Source: Mariannaea sp. PMI_226 (taxonomy: Eukaryota > Ascomycota > Sordariomycetes > Hypocreales > Nectriaceae). Taken from it: a DNA stretch of 64,000 bases. Shown here piece by piece: positions 21,452 through 32,243 of this stretch. The stretch lies in contig JANFOG010000009.1 of the NCBI GenBank assembly GCA_024336345.1, positions 1,240,001 to 1,304,000 on the forward strand. The letters are read 5' to 3'. The first letter of the stretch is position 1. Each line of letters begins with the position of its first letter. Made by a program: the position numbers and the translations under genes. The notes under the pieces were generated by a model. It searched no databases and was not told the DNA's origin. It saw only the letters and a list, made by a program, of their open reading frames with translations.

Positions 21452-24400
21452 ATGTCCGAGACTGAGAGCTTCGACGTCGTTCAGCACGATGAGGTTCCCC
21501 CCGCCGAACCTGCCGCTGAGTCAGTTGAGTCGCCTGTGACTGAGACGGCCCCTGAGGTCGCCAGCCCCAAGCAGTCGACTCCCAGCTCTCCTGAGGCCAA
21601 ACCCAAGGCGAATGGCGACTCGAAGTCGGCTGTGAAGCGTCCTGGCACTACTGCCACCACACCCCGTCGAACTGGCACCACGGCGTCTTCCACGGCCAAG
21701 ACAACCACCACTCGTGCCCCTGGTGGCCTAAGCAAGCCCCCTACGCGACCTGGAGCTACAGCCACCACTACCACTCGTCGTCCCACGACCGCTACTTCTG
21801 CTACCTCAGCCTCGAGCCATAAGAGCCGCCCTAGTGTTAGTGCCAGTGAAGATGAGAAGAAGTCTACCACCTCCGCCTCCCGGCGAACGAGCTCCATCAT
21901 GGGTAGCCCTGGCAAGACTTCTGAACGAAGAACTCCTTCTGTTGCCAGCTCCACAGCCGCACGTCGACCAGGATCAACAACTAGCACTACTAGTTCCACA
22001 CCCCGAATTTCTACCTCCCGCCCTTCGCTAGGCGGCGCTGCTTCTTCAGCAACCCGAACCACTGCCTCACGAAGCTCTGCGACGTCATCAACTACGGATG
22101 CTGCCCGCAAGAGGCTCTCTGTCTCCAGCACCCCCACTACTTCCCGAACAACCACGCGAACAGGTCCTTCTTCCCCAGAGGCTACCAAGGAAATCGAGAG
22201 TCTAAAGGCTAAGCTGGCTGATGGTGAAGTCGAGATTGAAGCTTTGAAGGCGCAAGTGAAGGCGTCTGAGGATAAAATTGCTGAGCTTGGTGAGCAGCTT
22301 AACAAGGAGTCTAGTGGCGCTCATGACGCTGAGGAGAAGCTCCGCCATGACAACGATGAAGCTGTGGCTGCCATCAAGTCTGAGCATGAGTCTGCTGTAG
22401 CCTCCCTTGAGGTTCAAGTTTCTGAAACTGCTGAGAAGCTTAAGAACACTGAGGCTGAGCTTCAGAAGTATCAGTCTGAGCTTGCTGATGCGGTCAGTGC
22501 AAAGCAAGCTACTGAAGCCGAGCTCGAGGATTTGAAGAAGCAGCTCGAGGCCGCACAGGCTGAGGGTGAGGAGAAGGCCAGCTCAAGCCAAGATGCGCTG
22601 CAGAAGGCAATTGACGAGCATGCTTCCAAGATTGAGGAGGTGAAGGCTGCTCTTGAGGCTGACCAGACAGCTGCTATTGAGGCTCTCGAGGCCAAGCATA
22701 AGGAAGAGCTTGCAAAGAGCCAGACCGATGCTTCTTCCCAGGAGGCAGCTATTGCTGAGCTCAAATCTGCGCACGACACCAATGTTGCTGACCTGAAGGC
22801 AGCCCATGAGACTGCTCTTGGCGAGATGCAACAACAGATTGATGTTCTCACTGCTTCCAAATCCGAACTTGAGTCTGCCAGTGACGAGAAGTTCAAATCC
22901 GAGAATGATGCTCATGCTGCCAAAATCTCTGCCCTCGAGGGCGAGATTGAGGAATCGAAGGCGAAGCTCGCAGCTGCTGAGTCAGCCGCCGAGACGGCTA
23001 AGGTTGAGATTGAGACTCTCACCGGCGAGGTCAGCAAACTTCAGGCCAGCCTTACGGAGAGGGAGTCAGAGCTCGTCGGAGCTAAGGATGAGCTTGCCAA
23101 GGTGCAGGAGGAGGTTGCGAGCCTACAGGCCAAGGCTGAAGAGGCCCAAAAGACTCTGACTGGCAAGGACGAAGAGATTACAAAGCTGAAGGAGATGCAT
23201 GAGGAACGTCTGAAGAACGTATCCCAGGACTACGAGAATGAGATTGAAGCTCTTCGAGGTGATGCGTTCTTCAAACGAAAGTTCGAGGAGTTGGAGGGTC
23301 AGCACAATGAGCTCAAGTCATCTTCCGATGAGGCTGCGAAGGCCCATACCAGCGCTCTCGAAGCTGCCAAGACTGAGCACGCTGCCGCTGTTGCTGCTCT
23401 AGAGGCCAAGGAAGCTGAGCATCAGAAAAACCTTGACGCTCTTCGAGCCAGCCACGCTGAGGAGCTCGAGTCTGCAAAGACGACCGCTACCGCTGACCGG
23501 GATGCTCAGATCAATGAGATTCAGGCTTTGAAGGATAGCCACGCCAACCAAATCGAGATCTTGAAGGGAGAGAGCAGCTCTGTTCACACCGGCGAGCTTG
23601 AAGCGCTCAAATCTGCCCACGACGCCGCCCTGGAGACTCTCAAGAAAGAGAACGCTGAACTTATTGAGAGCATCGCTGCTGGTCACCAGGCGGAGCTAGC
23701 TTCGACCAAAGAGACTAGCGATACAGCCCACGAAGCTGAACTCGAGGAGATCAAGGCCAAACACGTTCGTGAGCACGAGGAAGCTCACAACCAGCACTCC
23801 ACAGAGCTGCTTGCTGTCCAGGACGGCTTTGCAAACGACAAGGCTCTTCTTGAGAAGACCCATGCAGATGAGTTGGCCAAGAGCAAGTCTGAGCACGAGA
23901 CTACACTAGCAGAACTCGCAACACTGAAGGTGGCACTTGAGGAAGCCAAGGCTGATGCAGAAAAGGCACAGGCTACTTCCAAGGATAGCATTGAGGCCGC
24001 TACCATTGAGCTTGAGATGAAGCACAGCTCTGAGATTGAGAAGCTCATCTCAATGAACGGCGAGGCCTTGGAGAGGATGAAGGATGAGAGAGCTGAGGCT
24101 AAGAAGGAACTCCAAGAACTTTCAGACAGCCATACAAAGGCTATTGATGATCTTATGGCCGAGTACAGGAAGAACAATACCTCTCTGGAGGACAAGATTG
24201 GAGAGCAGGCCACTGCCAACGCCGACCTGCAGGCTTCGCTAGACAGCGCTAACGAGGCTCTCAAGAAGGCCCAGGCAGAGGTCGAAGATCTTGCTCGTCA
24301 GCTAGCTCATGAGAAGATGGACCGTATGACGGCTCTTGCTGAACTTGATGCTGCCAAGAATGTCAAGCCTGACACATCGGAGGCTGATGCACTGAAGCAG

Positions 24401-25257
24401 CAGCTCGCAGATGCCCAGAAGTCTCAAGAAGAGGCTGCTGCCGTTGCGGAGACTGAGCTCAAGTCGGCTAAGGATGATCTAGAATCTACTAGAGGCCAAC
24501 TATCTGTGGCTCAGGCGCAAGTGTCTAACCTGGAAGATGACCTTCAGCTTGCGCAGAAGGACCTGGAAGCTTACAAGGCTGAGGTCGAGGCTGCCCGCAA
24601 GACCGCCCAAGCTGACTACACTGATCTGAATGACAGCATGACTGCTCTCGTTGAGGAGGCCCAGACTAAGGCCAAGGACCTAGAAGCCAAGCTCGGCGAG
24701 TCGACGAGCAAGATCCAGGCTGGTGAACTGAAGGTGGAGGAGTTGGAGGCACAACTCAAGGTCAAGGAGGCCGAGGTTGCTGAGGCCAAGGTATGCTCCA
24801 TTTCTTATTGCTCAGGTGAGTTGCGAAGCTAATCTGATTCACAGGCCAACGCTGCCGCTGCTGCCAAACCCCAGGGTCTTGCCTCCAGCCGATTTGCCGG
24901 TGACGATCAGGACAAGGAGGCGGACGGGGAGCAAGCCGGCAAGGACGAAGCGTCTGAAGGTGAGGAGTTTGACGACCATACCTCAGCGGCGCTTGCTTTG
25001 GTGCGAGAGCCCCTTGCATAATGTCATGCTGCTTTATTTGGACCAAGACTAACATGGAGAAACAGATAAGTAAGGCTCGGTTGACCGCCAAGCAGATTGA
25101 TTCCCTCGATCGAGATATGAGGGATCGAAACCTGCAGTAAGTTTGCCCTGACACAATGCTTTGCCCGTATGTGAGTGTCCTAACAAATTGTACTAGGGCT
25201 CTCAGTTCGATCACCAACGCCAAGTCAAGCGCCAACACCACCAGCTTCAGCTCCTAA
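21452..25257 (+). CDS. Large coiled-coil protein with basic Ser/Thr-rich head
   Basis: Four exons (21452-24790, 24845-25000, 25066-25136, 25197-25257) give 1208 residues. Residues 1-35 are acidic. Residues 36-245 are Ser/Thr/Pro/Arg-rich with repeated TTTR, RPG and SSTT patterns, a composition common in microtubule- or filament-binding heads. Residues about 250-1110 are an almost uninterrupted heptad-like Glu/Lys/Ala/Leu coiled coil containing recurring ALKSAHD/LEAKHKEEL-type units. The C-terminus is short, with an acidic patch and a final Arg/Leu/Ser-rich segment. It resembles fungal proteins labelled M-protein-repeat or myosin-tail-like, but has no motor domain. A structural role at cytoskeleton, septum or spindle pole is inference. 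Intron 1 (24791-24844) contains an internal CAG/GTGAGT that looks like a decoy splice site. Confidence 0.75.
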
Positions 25258-26213
25258 TCACCCTTTTCAATCTAGCGTCCCTCCCCTTTCTTCTATGACA
25301 CAGAATATTTTGGTTCTTGGCTATCTACGGTCGTCTTCTTTAATCCCGACGACTCTTATGTAATACCCGCGGCTCGCCTCAGCCGCACGTTGTTTCTATT
25401 TTTCTTATTGATTTGGGGGTGTCTATTCAAAGGGAAGGGAGAGGGGGGAAGGGGGGAAGGGGGTTAGATATTTCTTCTACTGGATCATTGGACTGGAAAT
25501 AAGGGTGATGCAAGGACGGTGGGAGCTCTTCGATTATCTATCTTTGTACCTTTTGGTTTGCAGGAGGGCTTCTTGGAGATACACACAATATGATGCATGT
25601 ATGTACATATGGTTGCTGCTGGTGAGGATATGACGATACCCCCCCCTTCTCCCTTTGTCCAGTCACGTTTTTTCAACAGTGTTGGGAGGATCTCCTTCGC
25701 CGTCTTCAAGGTACACCTCGATTCCTGTCCGATATGTGTGTGTTTTGTACGCATTTTGTATGTTTGCAACTGTCTGAGAGAAGATGTTCTATATAAATCA
25801 AGACTTTCTACAGCTTAGAAGATCAGGTGTTTGAGTTTCCAACTCGCCGGGCGTTTCGTGGTTCCCCAACTCTTGATTTGTGTGATCAGTATTCTTTTCC
25901 TTAACGAGGTGGCGGAGTGGGCCGGTCATTCAATCGATATCTTTCTCATTATTTGGCTGCTGCACATGTTTTTTTATATCGGTATACCAGATTCGAGGAG
26001 TAAGTGTAAATATCAGTCCAATTTCAAGTAGCGGAAATTCAAGCCGTCAATCACCATAGGCATCGTCTTTACACAAACAAAAATCAGCTCATTCATTGTT
26101 CGTAATGACAAAATGGTATCATGCCTAAATTCACATGCGTCCACACAGTTTTCCTAAATCGCCCCCTCCTCAGGATCCGTTGTCCGAAAAAAAAAAAGAA
26201 ATCATCATTCCTG
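25258..26213. other. Convergent intergenic spacer
   Basis: 3' ends of the coiled-coil gene (plus) and the C3HC gene (minus). It includes a G-rich tract and C/T-rich runs. No gene is seen. Confidence 0.6.
25432..25463 (+). repeat. G-rich tract with quadruplex potential
   Basis: Runs GGG, GGG, GGGGGG, GGGGGG and GGGGG are separated by one to three bases. It lies about 180 bases after the stop codon of the coiled-coil gene, in its probable 3'UTR or termination zone. Confidence 0.75.
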
Positions 26214-27869
26214 CTATCCTTCCTGCTCACCAGTCATGGTCGACTTTCCTGACTGAGCTGTTCCCGGACGACTCTGTCGGCTCTTGGGCCGACTAATCGA
26301 ATGTCTCAGCTTTCGAGTTCCCTTGCTGTCGAAGAGACTCTTAACCTTTTTCAGCCTGGCCCAGCGCTCCTTGTCCTTGGCGTCTCTCTCCTTTTCATCG
26401 TATTCAACGCTTGGCGAGTCGGCAAGGGATATGTCGGCGAGAGAATCATTGACAGGTGTCTCCTGCGTTGGTGCGGCCGTAGATGCTGCCGTTCCTGGTC
26501 TACGGGGCGTGGTCGGAGCCACAGGCGTCCCTGGTTGCCGGCCTCGTGTCAGGGGGCGACCCTCGTATACACTCCGCAAGTGAGCATCGTTGAGTATCGT
26601 TTGTATAAGCATCTGCCACCCTGGTAGGCGTTCTCCAGAGAGTGACTGCCGACCACCTTGTCTCTGTGTCTCAGGATTCGCCCAGGGACAGAAGAATCGA
26701 TGCTCCTTTACAAGGTCAAGGAAGTCCATTGGGGCAGATACAATGACCTGGCCATCATCTGAAACCTCCTTGCTCTTGAACATCCACAAGCCCAAGCGTC
26801 TCAGACATGTATGACATGATGCCGAGTTGGGAACTTGGCCAATGCGAGGGTTAGACAGACCCTGCCAACCGAGAAGGGCGAGGGCCAGAGCGACATGGTT
26901 CGGCGATCTATCATTGATGGGAGCTGGGTGCGTGAAGAAGTCAGGAGGAAGTTGCGAAAGAAGACCATCAATATTGAGGTCACTGGGCAGGCGGAGATTG
27001 AAGATATAGGGCAAAAATGACTTTCTTGAGCAAAGCTCATCGTAGCGTTGCCGTAAAGCCTCGAGTGCAGAGGATGAATTGGCTAGAGACAGCCGTATTA
27101 GAGTATCTATACAATGATTAAATTAGTTTGACAACGTTCAGCCTTTTCATTATGCAAGGGGAGTCCTGAGACTACATACCATCGCATCCTCTCCTGCGCC
27201 AGAGGCACTCTTCCTTGTGAGATGTAATGATCAACTCAGCGTACTTGTCGACTAAAGCGTCCTCTGAGAATTGTATATTAGTTATTCGAGTCACATACCA
27301 ACTTGGGGATTGGGGTGAATAAGCTGACCAACTTCAGATGGCACAAGGACAGGCATTTCCTTCCCATCCACTACCTTGCGATTGACTTTGACAACCAGCT
27401 CTTTGTGACAGAGGAGACAGCGCACGGTTTCTTTCCCGTGGCAGACCCATCCCCTTTTCGCCCATTCTATCTCGCTCACACGTTCAGGCTTCGGGGCCCA
27501 GTCGGTAATCTCCTGGAACGTTGCGAGCCTCATCAACAGATCGCCGCGATCGGTCGGGCCATACTTGGCGGGAGCGTCTTTTCGGCCCGCCTTGTGGACG
27601 TCAGAGTGCTTGAGGACGGAGGAGACTGCGGCAGAGGGACTCCTCGTTATCGAATCTAGGATGGGGGCTGTCGCGTCGGGGAGGCCAAGGCGTCGACGCT
27701 TCTGGAGGAGCTCGGGGTCGAGTCGAGATGCGCGAGAGGGCGTGCCGCTGGGTGAAGGGGCAGTGACTGCCGATCGGGAAGAAGGAGAAGAGTTAATGTC
27801 GTCGCTCTTGGGGCGCGAGCTGCCCAGCCCTTGCAGTAGGGTATTAAACTTGCGTTTTGTTGCGTTCAT
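26214..27869 (-). CDS. C3HC zinc-finger protein (NIPA/Rsm1 family)
   Basis: Three exons (27869-27299, 27263-27180, 27106-26214) give 515 residues. After a basic, Ser-rich N-terminus, the C3HC zinc finger spans about 115-220. It contains Trp-124, a WVCHG segment with Cys-143, a CLLC pair (Cys-151, Cys-154), and the distal His-205 and Cys-210 in HKEECLWRRRGC. The second half has the HPAPINDRSPNHVALALALLGW and GLWMF segments, and a Trp/Cys-containing stretch (FFCPWAN) like the downstream repeat of this family. Relatives act in nuclear mRNA export or at the nuclear basket (fission yeast Rsm1, budding yeast Pml39) and as ZC3HC1/NIPA in animals. The C-terminal 130 residues are disordered. The N-terminus chosen is the ATG at 27869, giving MNATKRKFN. 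Confidence 0.88.
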
Positions 27870-28744
27870 GATGCCCGGCTTCTTTGTTTTTGTCGACTGT
27901 CGGGGAGCCGTGTGACAACTGCTGGTGACAAAAAGAACTGCAGCCAAAGACGAAACGCAGGTAATCAAAATGGAAGCAACCCTCTTGAAAGAAAGGTGTC
28001 CTGTTAGGGTTAGGGGTATTCGAGTCGTGAATGGCGGACAGAAGAGGTCGGGAATCGATTTTACGGAACAGTATAAGAATTAACTAGAGCATAAACGCGC
28101 TTGGGATGTAGTCGTGGGTTGAGGCTATCGCCGCCTTTTTGCAAGAAATTGAATGACGGATGGTGTTGTTTGGGAAGCTCCTGTTTGGGAAATGGGACAG
28201 ATGTACTTGCCAGGGGTGAGAGTGAGCGACTGACACAAGGGGAGCAACGGATGTCTCTTTTTGTCGATGGAAAGGTACACGCTAATGGGCCGTTTGCCGT
28301 GTTTTCTGTGTGTTATTTTGCTCAACAGTACCTGACGCAAGGCTTGGAAATACCTACACTACCCTCTCTTTGCACTACAGTACACAAGACGTACTATGTA
28401 TGCGCCTAAAGTACTTCATTGTCGGTACCTACTTAAGGAATCAATACCCTTGTTCCTGGGTTCCAGAAAAGTTCGCGTTGATTGGTCCCCAGAAGTGGGG
28501 CATCCCGATAAGAAACGATGGCCTGCCAAGCCTGGTCACGATAAAGCCAGGGGCCCCACCCAGCCTCCGCCAGCCCACAGAAATTTTTTGGACCGACCGG
28601 TTGACTTCCTCAGCCATTGAAGCCAGGCTCGCAGCGAATTTTCCACCCAAACCCCGGAGACGTCGATACGTTTCAATCCTTCGTCCTCAATTGTCCCCCC
28701 GAGACAACAAAACTCCTCCGGCTCTAGAGTAGACGAATTGGCAC
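27870..28744. promoter_or_regulatory. Divergent promoter region with telomere-like box
   Basis: 875 bases between the C3HC gene (minus) and the Srp40-like gene (plus). It contains a TTAGGGTTAGGGG element. No gene is supported. Confidence 0.55.
28004..28016 (+). promoter_or_regulatory. Telobox-like TTAGGGTTAGGGG
   Basis: Two tandem TTAGGG units plus a G sit 135 bases upstream of the C3HC start. Telomere-like boxes in fungal promoters are known to bind Tbf1/Rap1-type factors, often near translation and nucleolar genes. Here the function is inferred. Confidence 0.5.
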
Positions 28745-30076
28745 ATGTCCGGTTCGAAACAGGCCCTTCCATCCTGGCTCTTCTCCAGTAACCCCTCCAA
28801 TCCCGTTCCAGAGCCATCCTCTACTCCCTCCACCACAACTGCCAAAACCACCGATACCGCCAAAATGGGCAGCAGCAAGAAAACCGAAAAGGTGAAGGCC
28901 AAGGCCTCCAAGAAGGACAAGGTCACTTCCAAGAAAGAGTCGGCTCCTCCTGGCGAGCTTATGGACCTCGTCGAGACTTTCCTCTCCGAGCACTCCTTCA
29001 CTGGCGCTCACGATGCCTTCAAGAAGCAGCGCGAGAAGAAGGGCTGGAGCGCTCCCGACGCAGCCCCCAAGGACGCGACTCTCGTCGGCGTCTTCCAGAC
29101 CTGGGAGGCTTCCAGCAAGACCTCCAAGGCCCCCACCTCTTCCAAGGACGACAGTGACTCGAGCGACAGCTCTGATTCGAGCGACTCGGACAGCGACGAG
29201 GAGGACGTAGACATGAAGGACGCCGAGGAGGAGAAGCAGGCCGCCCCTGCGACCAAGAACCTCAAGCGCAAGGCTCCCGTCGATGACAGCAGCTCATCCG
29301 ATTCTTCGTCTGACTCCGACTCCGATTCCGACTCCGACTCTGATTCATCCGACGATTCTTCCGACGATGATGAGCCCAAGGCGAAGAAGCAGAAGCGTGC
29401 CAAGATCGAGTCTTCCAGCTCTTCCTCTTCCTCTTCTTCTTCCTCCTCCGACAGCGAATCTAGCAGCGATAGCGAGTCTAGCAGTGACTCGGACTCCAGC
29501 GACGATTCGGATTCTTCCAGTTCAAGCTCTAGCTCAGACTCAGATTCCGACTCAGATTCCGATTCCTCTTCTGACTCCGATTCGGACAGCGACTCGGACA
29601 GCGACTCTGATGCTGGAAAGGCAGCCGAGGTTCCCCTACCTGACTCTGACGGCTCCTCATCCTCCTCCGATTCAGACTCAGATTCAGACTCAGACTCAGA
29701 GTCCGACTCTGGTGCTTCCAAGCCCTCCAAGAGCAAAGCGGCCAACGACTCCGACTCCTCCGCCACCCTCGACAAGACGAGCTCCTCGGCTTCCTCTGTC
29801 TCCAACCCCCCCCTCCCCCCAGCCCCAGCTCCCACCGCCAAGGGCCGCAGACAGCAAAACGAGGCCTTCTCCCGCATCCCCAAGGACATCAAGGTCGACC
29901 CCAAATTCGCTTCCAATGAATACGTCTCCATGTCCTACTCGCAGTCCGCTTTTGAGGACCTCATCGTGACCAAGGGCAAGGGCTTCACCAAGGAGAAGAA
30001 CAAGAAGAAGCGCGGCGGTTTCCGTGGCGGAGCCATCGACATCCAGGAGCGAAAGAGCATCTACTTTGATGACTAA
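28745..30076 (+). CDS. Srp40/Nopp140-like nucleolar protein with LisH motif
   Basis: A single exon of 443 residues from the first ATG, or 403 from the second at 28865 (MGSSKKTEK), which looks more like the family start. A LisH-like helix (LMDLVETFLSEHSFTGAHDAF) lies at about 76-96. Long Ser/Asp/Glu runs follow at about 138-330, broken by short Lys-rich patches; these are typical CK2 substrate tracts. The C-terminal Srp40 domain (about 365-443) contains RRQQNEAFSRIP, the YVSMSYSQSAFEDLI region and KGKGFTKEKNKKKRGGFRGG. Such proteins chaperone snoRNPs and assist ribosome biogenesis in the nucleolus. The Ser/Asp tract is internally repetitive at DNA level, so its length may vary between strains. 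Confidence 0.85.
   Translation: MSGSKQALPSWLFSSNPSNPVPEPSSTPSTTTAKTTDTAKMGSSKKTEKVKAKASKKDKVTSKKESAPPGELMDLVETFLSEHSFTGAHDAFKKQREKKGWSAPDAAPKDATLVGVFQTWEASSKTSKAPTSSKDDSDSSDSSDSSDSDSDEEDVDMKDAEEEKQAAPATKNLKRKAPVDDSSSSDSSSDSDSDSDSDSDSSDDSSDDDEPKAKKQKRAKIESSSSSSSSSSSSSDSESSSDSESSSDSDSSDDSDSSSSSSSSDSDSDSDSDSSSDSDSDSDSDSDSDAGKAAEVPLPDSDGSSSSSDSDSDSDSDSESDSGASKPSKSKAANDSDSSATLDKTSSSASSVSNPPLPPAPAPTAKGRRQQNEAFSRIPKDIKVDPKFASNEYVSMSYSQSAFEDLIVTKGKGFTKEKNKKKRGGFRGGAIDIQERKSIYFDD
29140..29720 (+). repeat. Serine/aspartate codon repeat tract
   Basis: Long stretches of GACTCN/TCNGAN codons encode SD and SS runs in the Srp40-like protein. The antisense strand gives a spurious Ser/Glu-rich ORF. Confidence 0.85.
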
Positions 30077-30692
30077 TGTGGAATGTCTGGGATAGAGAAG
30101 AAACGGGGAATATAATAAGGAAATCTCTGGAGGTGATGGAGAAGAAAAAGAAGACATCAGGAGACGAGATATTTGTGTCACAATAGACAACCCGGCGTTG
30201 GGAAACGAGAGCCTGATTCTATTGACGCGCCAAAAGAACAAAAAGTTGTAGACTGTTGTACATACAGATAGAGTCTTGGTTTTTTTTTTTAATTGACTTG
30301 GAAGTTTCGATATTTACAATTCTTATCATCTTGCCATTAATACGTCTGTCTACATCATTGACCAAACACAAGCTAGGGCTTCAAAGTTCGGTGTCATACC
30401 GCTGCTTGATTGGTAAATAGTATTGGCCAACATGGCCAAAAAAAATTAAAACTCCCGGCTTGAATCCAATTCCAACCTTTATGCTTCATGATCCTGATAT
30501 CCAAAAGACCCACCCTCCAGATACTTTTTAGTTTTATATATATGCCCTTAGAATATGTTCTGTGATATGAACAGATAGATGCCTGGTTCCATCCAATACC
30601 TATGCTCTTTGCAGTGACTTATCAACGCTGGTCCATCCTCTTTCTCGCTTCTATTCATGGTAAATAGTGCAACATGTATGATGCGTTCTCAT
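30077..30692. other. Convergent intergenic spacer
   Basis: 3' ends of the Srp40-like gene (plus) and the membrane protein gene (minus). AT-rich, with a T10 run near 30281. No gene is seen. Confidence 0.6.
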
Positions 30693-32243
30693 CTAAAATG
30701 AGGAGTCCTGATTCCAATTGTTGATCTGGTTGACGGCAGCGCTCTGCACCTCCGTAGCTGGAGCATGCTGAGCAGCCCTATCCACGTTCTCTTTCATAAT
30801 AATATCCTTGCGCTCGACCGAGGGCCAGCTACGGTTGCCTGTCTTAGCAGCGTCCTCGGCCTCGGCCAGCCACCTTTTCCATTGTTCGGTGCCTGGCGCT
30901 GCACCGCTACGGTTAACCCAACTGGTACGCTTGGTTTCACGTATAGCAAACCAAAGCGTACGAGTGAAACTCGGGTAGCCTTCCCGTTGGTTGTCCTTGT
31001 CGGTGGTTTTGTCAGCTTGCTTGGCATCGTCGGGAGTAACGTCCCTCCATTCGTAGCGTGAGAGATCCCAAAAGTAAGATCGAGGAAGCATGCCAAGTCC
31101 CCAGTACAGTCCATTGAGAACAATATATGAGCCACCAATAAAGACTTGTGAGTTCCAAGTGCAATTTCCGAACAAAACCACACTAATCATCAGGATGATA
31201 GTGCCTATAGCCATGAGAGCGCGATAGGTACGACCACCAACTTTGTACTGGCACTCTTCGGTCCCAGAATATAGTTCTCGAGCAACCTCCTCAGTGCACT
31301 TGATGAGGATGAAGGCACCTTCTCGAGTACGAATCATGACATCGCCATCGGGGACCTCATTGGTATGTTTGCGGTTCATCAGAATTGGGCGCCAAGAGGA
31401 TGCATAGCCCGTAATGCTGGCTGTCAGGGAGATAAGGGTGATGGCAATGATGGCAGCTCCATCCTCCCAGATGATGGCACAAACGATCAGGGCAATGCTC
31501 AAAAAAGTTGAAAACACACTAAGGATGTGAATTGGGGAGAAGAGTTTGGCGGGAACAGCAGGCGCCTTTTGCGTGTTGGCCAGGGTCGAGGTTGCGAGCA
31601 CATCCTGCATCATTTGCTTAGCTGTAGCTCGGCGCCGCAATTGTTTGGGAACGAATTCGCCATTGTCTTGGTCTTGTCGCAACGTTTTAGATTTAGCATG
31701 GTTCGCTGAGTGCAGTGGGAAACCACTCTCCTCGTCGGGGCTCGGTGCGCGGCGTAGACGGTTGTTCTTGGGTTCCTCAATAACCGTTTTCCCACTCAAG
31801 GACCTAGCCCAAGACACGGAGCGACTGAAGAGGGAGTTATGACGGGATCGGCTCTGTGGTGAAGGAACCTCAATGTCGCCAAAAGTATGCTGCGTGTGTT
31901 TGATCTCAAGGACCGTAAAACTAAAAGGGTTCAGACCCTCGAGTGGGGTGATGATGGTCGCAAAGAAGCCGACCGAGTCCAGAGTAGTGCCGCTATAGAC
32001 ACCCGTCATCTTGGCAAGTGTCTCAGGCATACGATTTGGACGAGAGGGTTTGAGGAGGGCCTGAGGGGCTGGGATAATCCTAGGAAGGAGGCAGAGCAGA
32101 GAGGCTGTAATGGTCTGGGAATGCTCAGAGATGGACGACTCGCCAATGACGGCGAGAAGCGTCACGACGTCGAGCTTCCAATTTTGCTGGACATCAGGAA
32201 ACCATTTCCACCCGGGCTGACCGGGCGAAGTCCCTTGAGACAT
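30693..32243 (-). CDS. Fungal multi-pass membrane protein of unknown function
   Basis: A single exon of 516 residues. The first 230 residues are mostly soluble, with a Trp-rich start (GWKWFPDVQQNWKLD), one hydrophobic stretch and an Arg/Ser/Pro-rich basic region. Four clear membrane segments follow in two pairs: about 236-257 (PIHILSVFSTFLSIALIVCAII), about 260-282, about 345-367 (LMAIGTIILMISVVLFG) and about 370-392. A loop with RTREGAFILIKCTEEVARELY lies between the pairs. The C-terminal 125 residues are hydrophilic and Trp/Lys-rich. The layout matches widely conserved but uncharacterised fungal integral membrane proteins. No transporter or enzyme motif is visible. Confidence 0.75.
   Translation of the reverse strand: MSQGTSPGQPGWKWFPDVQQNWKLDVVTLLAVIGESSISEHSQTITASLLCLLPRIIPAPQALLKPSRPNRMPETLAKMTGVYSGTTLDSVGFFATIITPLEGLNPFSFTVLEIKHTQHTFGDIEVPSPQSRSRHNSLFSRSVSWARSLSGKTVIEEPKNNRLRRAPSPDEESGFPLHSANHAKSKTLRQDQDNGEFVPKQLRRRATAKQMMQDVLATSTLANTQKAPAVPAKLFSPIHILSVFSTFLSIALIVCAIIWEDGAAIIAITLISLTASITGYASSWRPILMNRKHTNEVPDGDVMIRTREGAFILIKCTEEVARELYSGTEECQYKVGGRTYRALMAIGTIILMISVVLFGNCTWNSQVFIGGSYIVLNGLYWGLGMLPRSYFWDLSRYEWRDVTPDDAKQADKTTDKDNQREGYPSFTRTLWFAIRETKRTSWVNRSGAAPGTEQWKRWLAEAEDAAKTGNRSWPSVERKDIIMKENVDRAAQHAPATEVQSAAVNQINNWNQDSSF

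Noticed and set aside
21481..22305. 274-codon minus-strand ORF under the coiled-coil gene
   Set aside because: Antisense shadow of the Ser/Thr-rich head; no independent evidence.
29008..29931. 307-codon minus-strand ORF rich in Ser and Glu
   Set aside because: It is the mirror of the Ser/Asp codon repeats in the Srp40-like gene.
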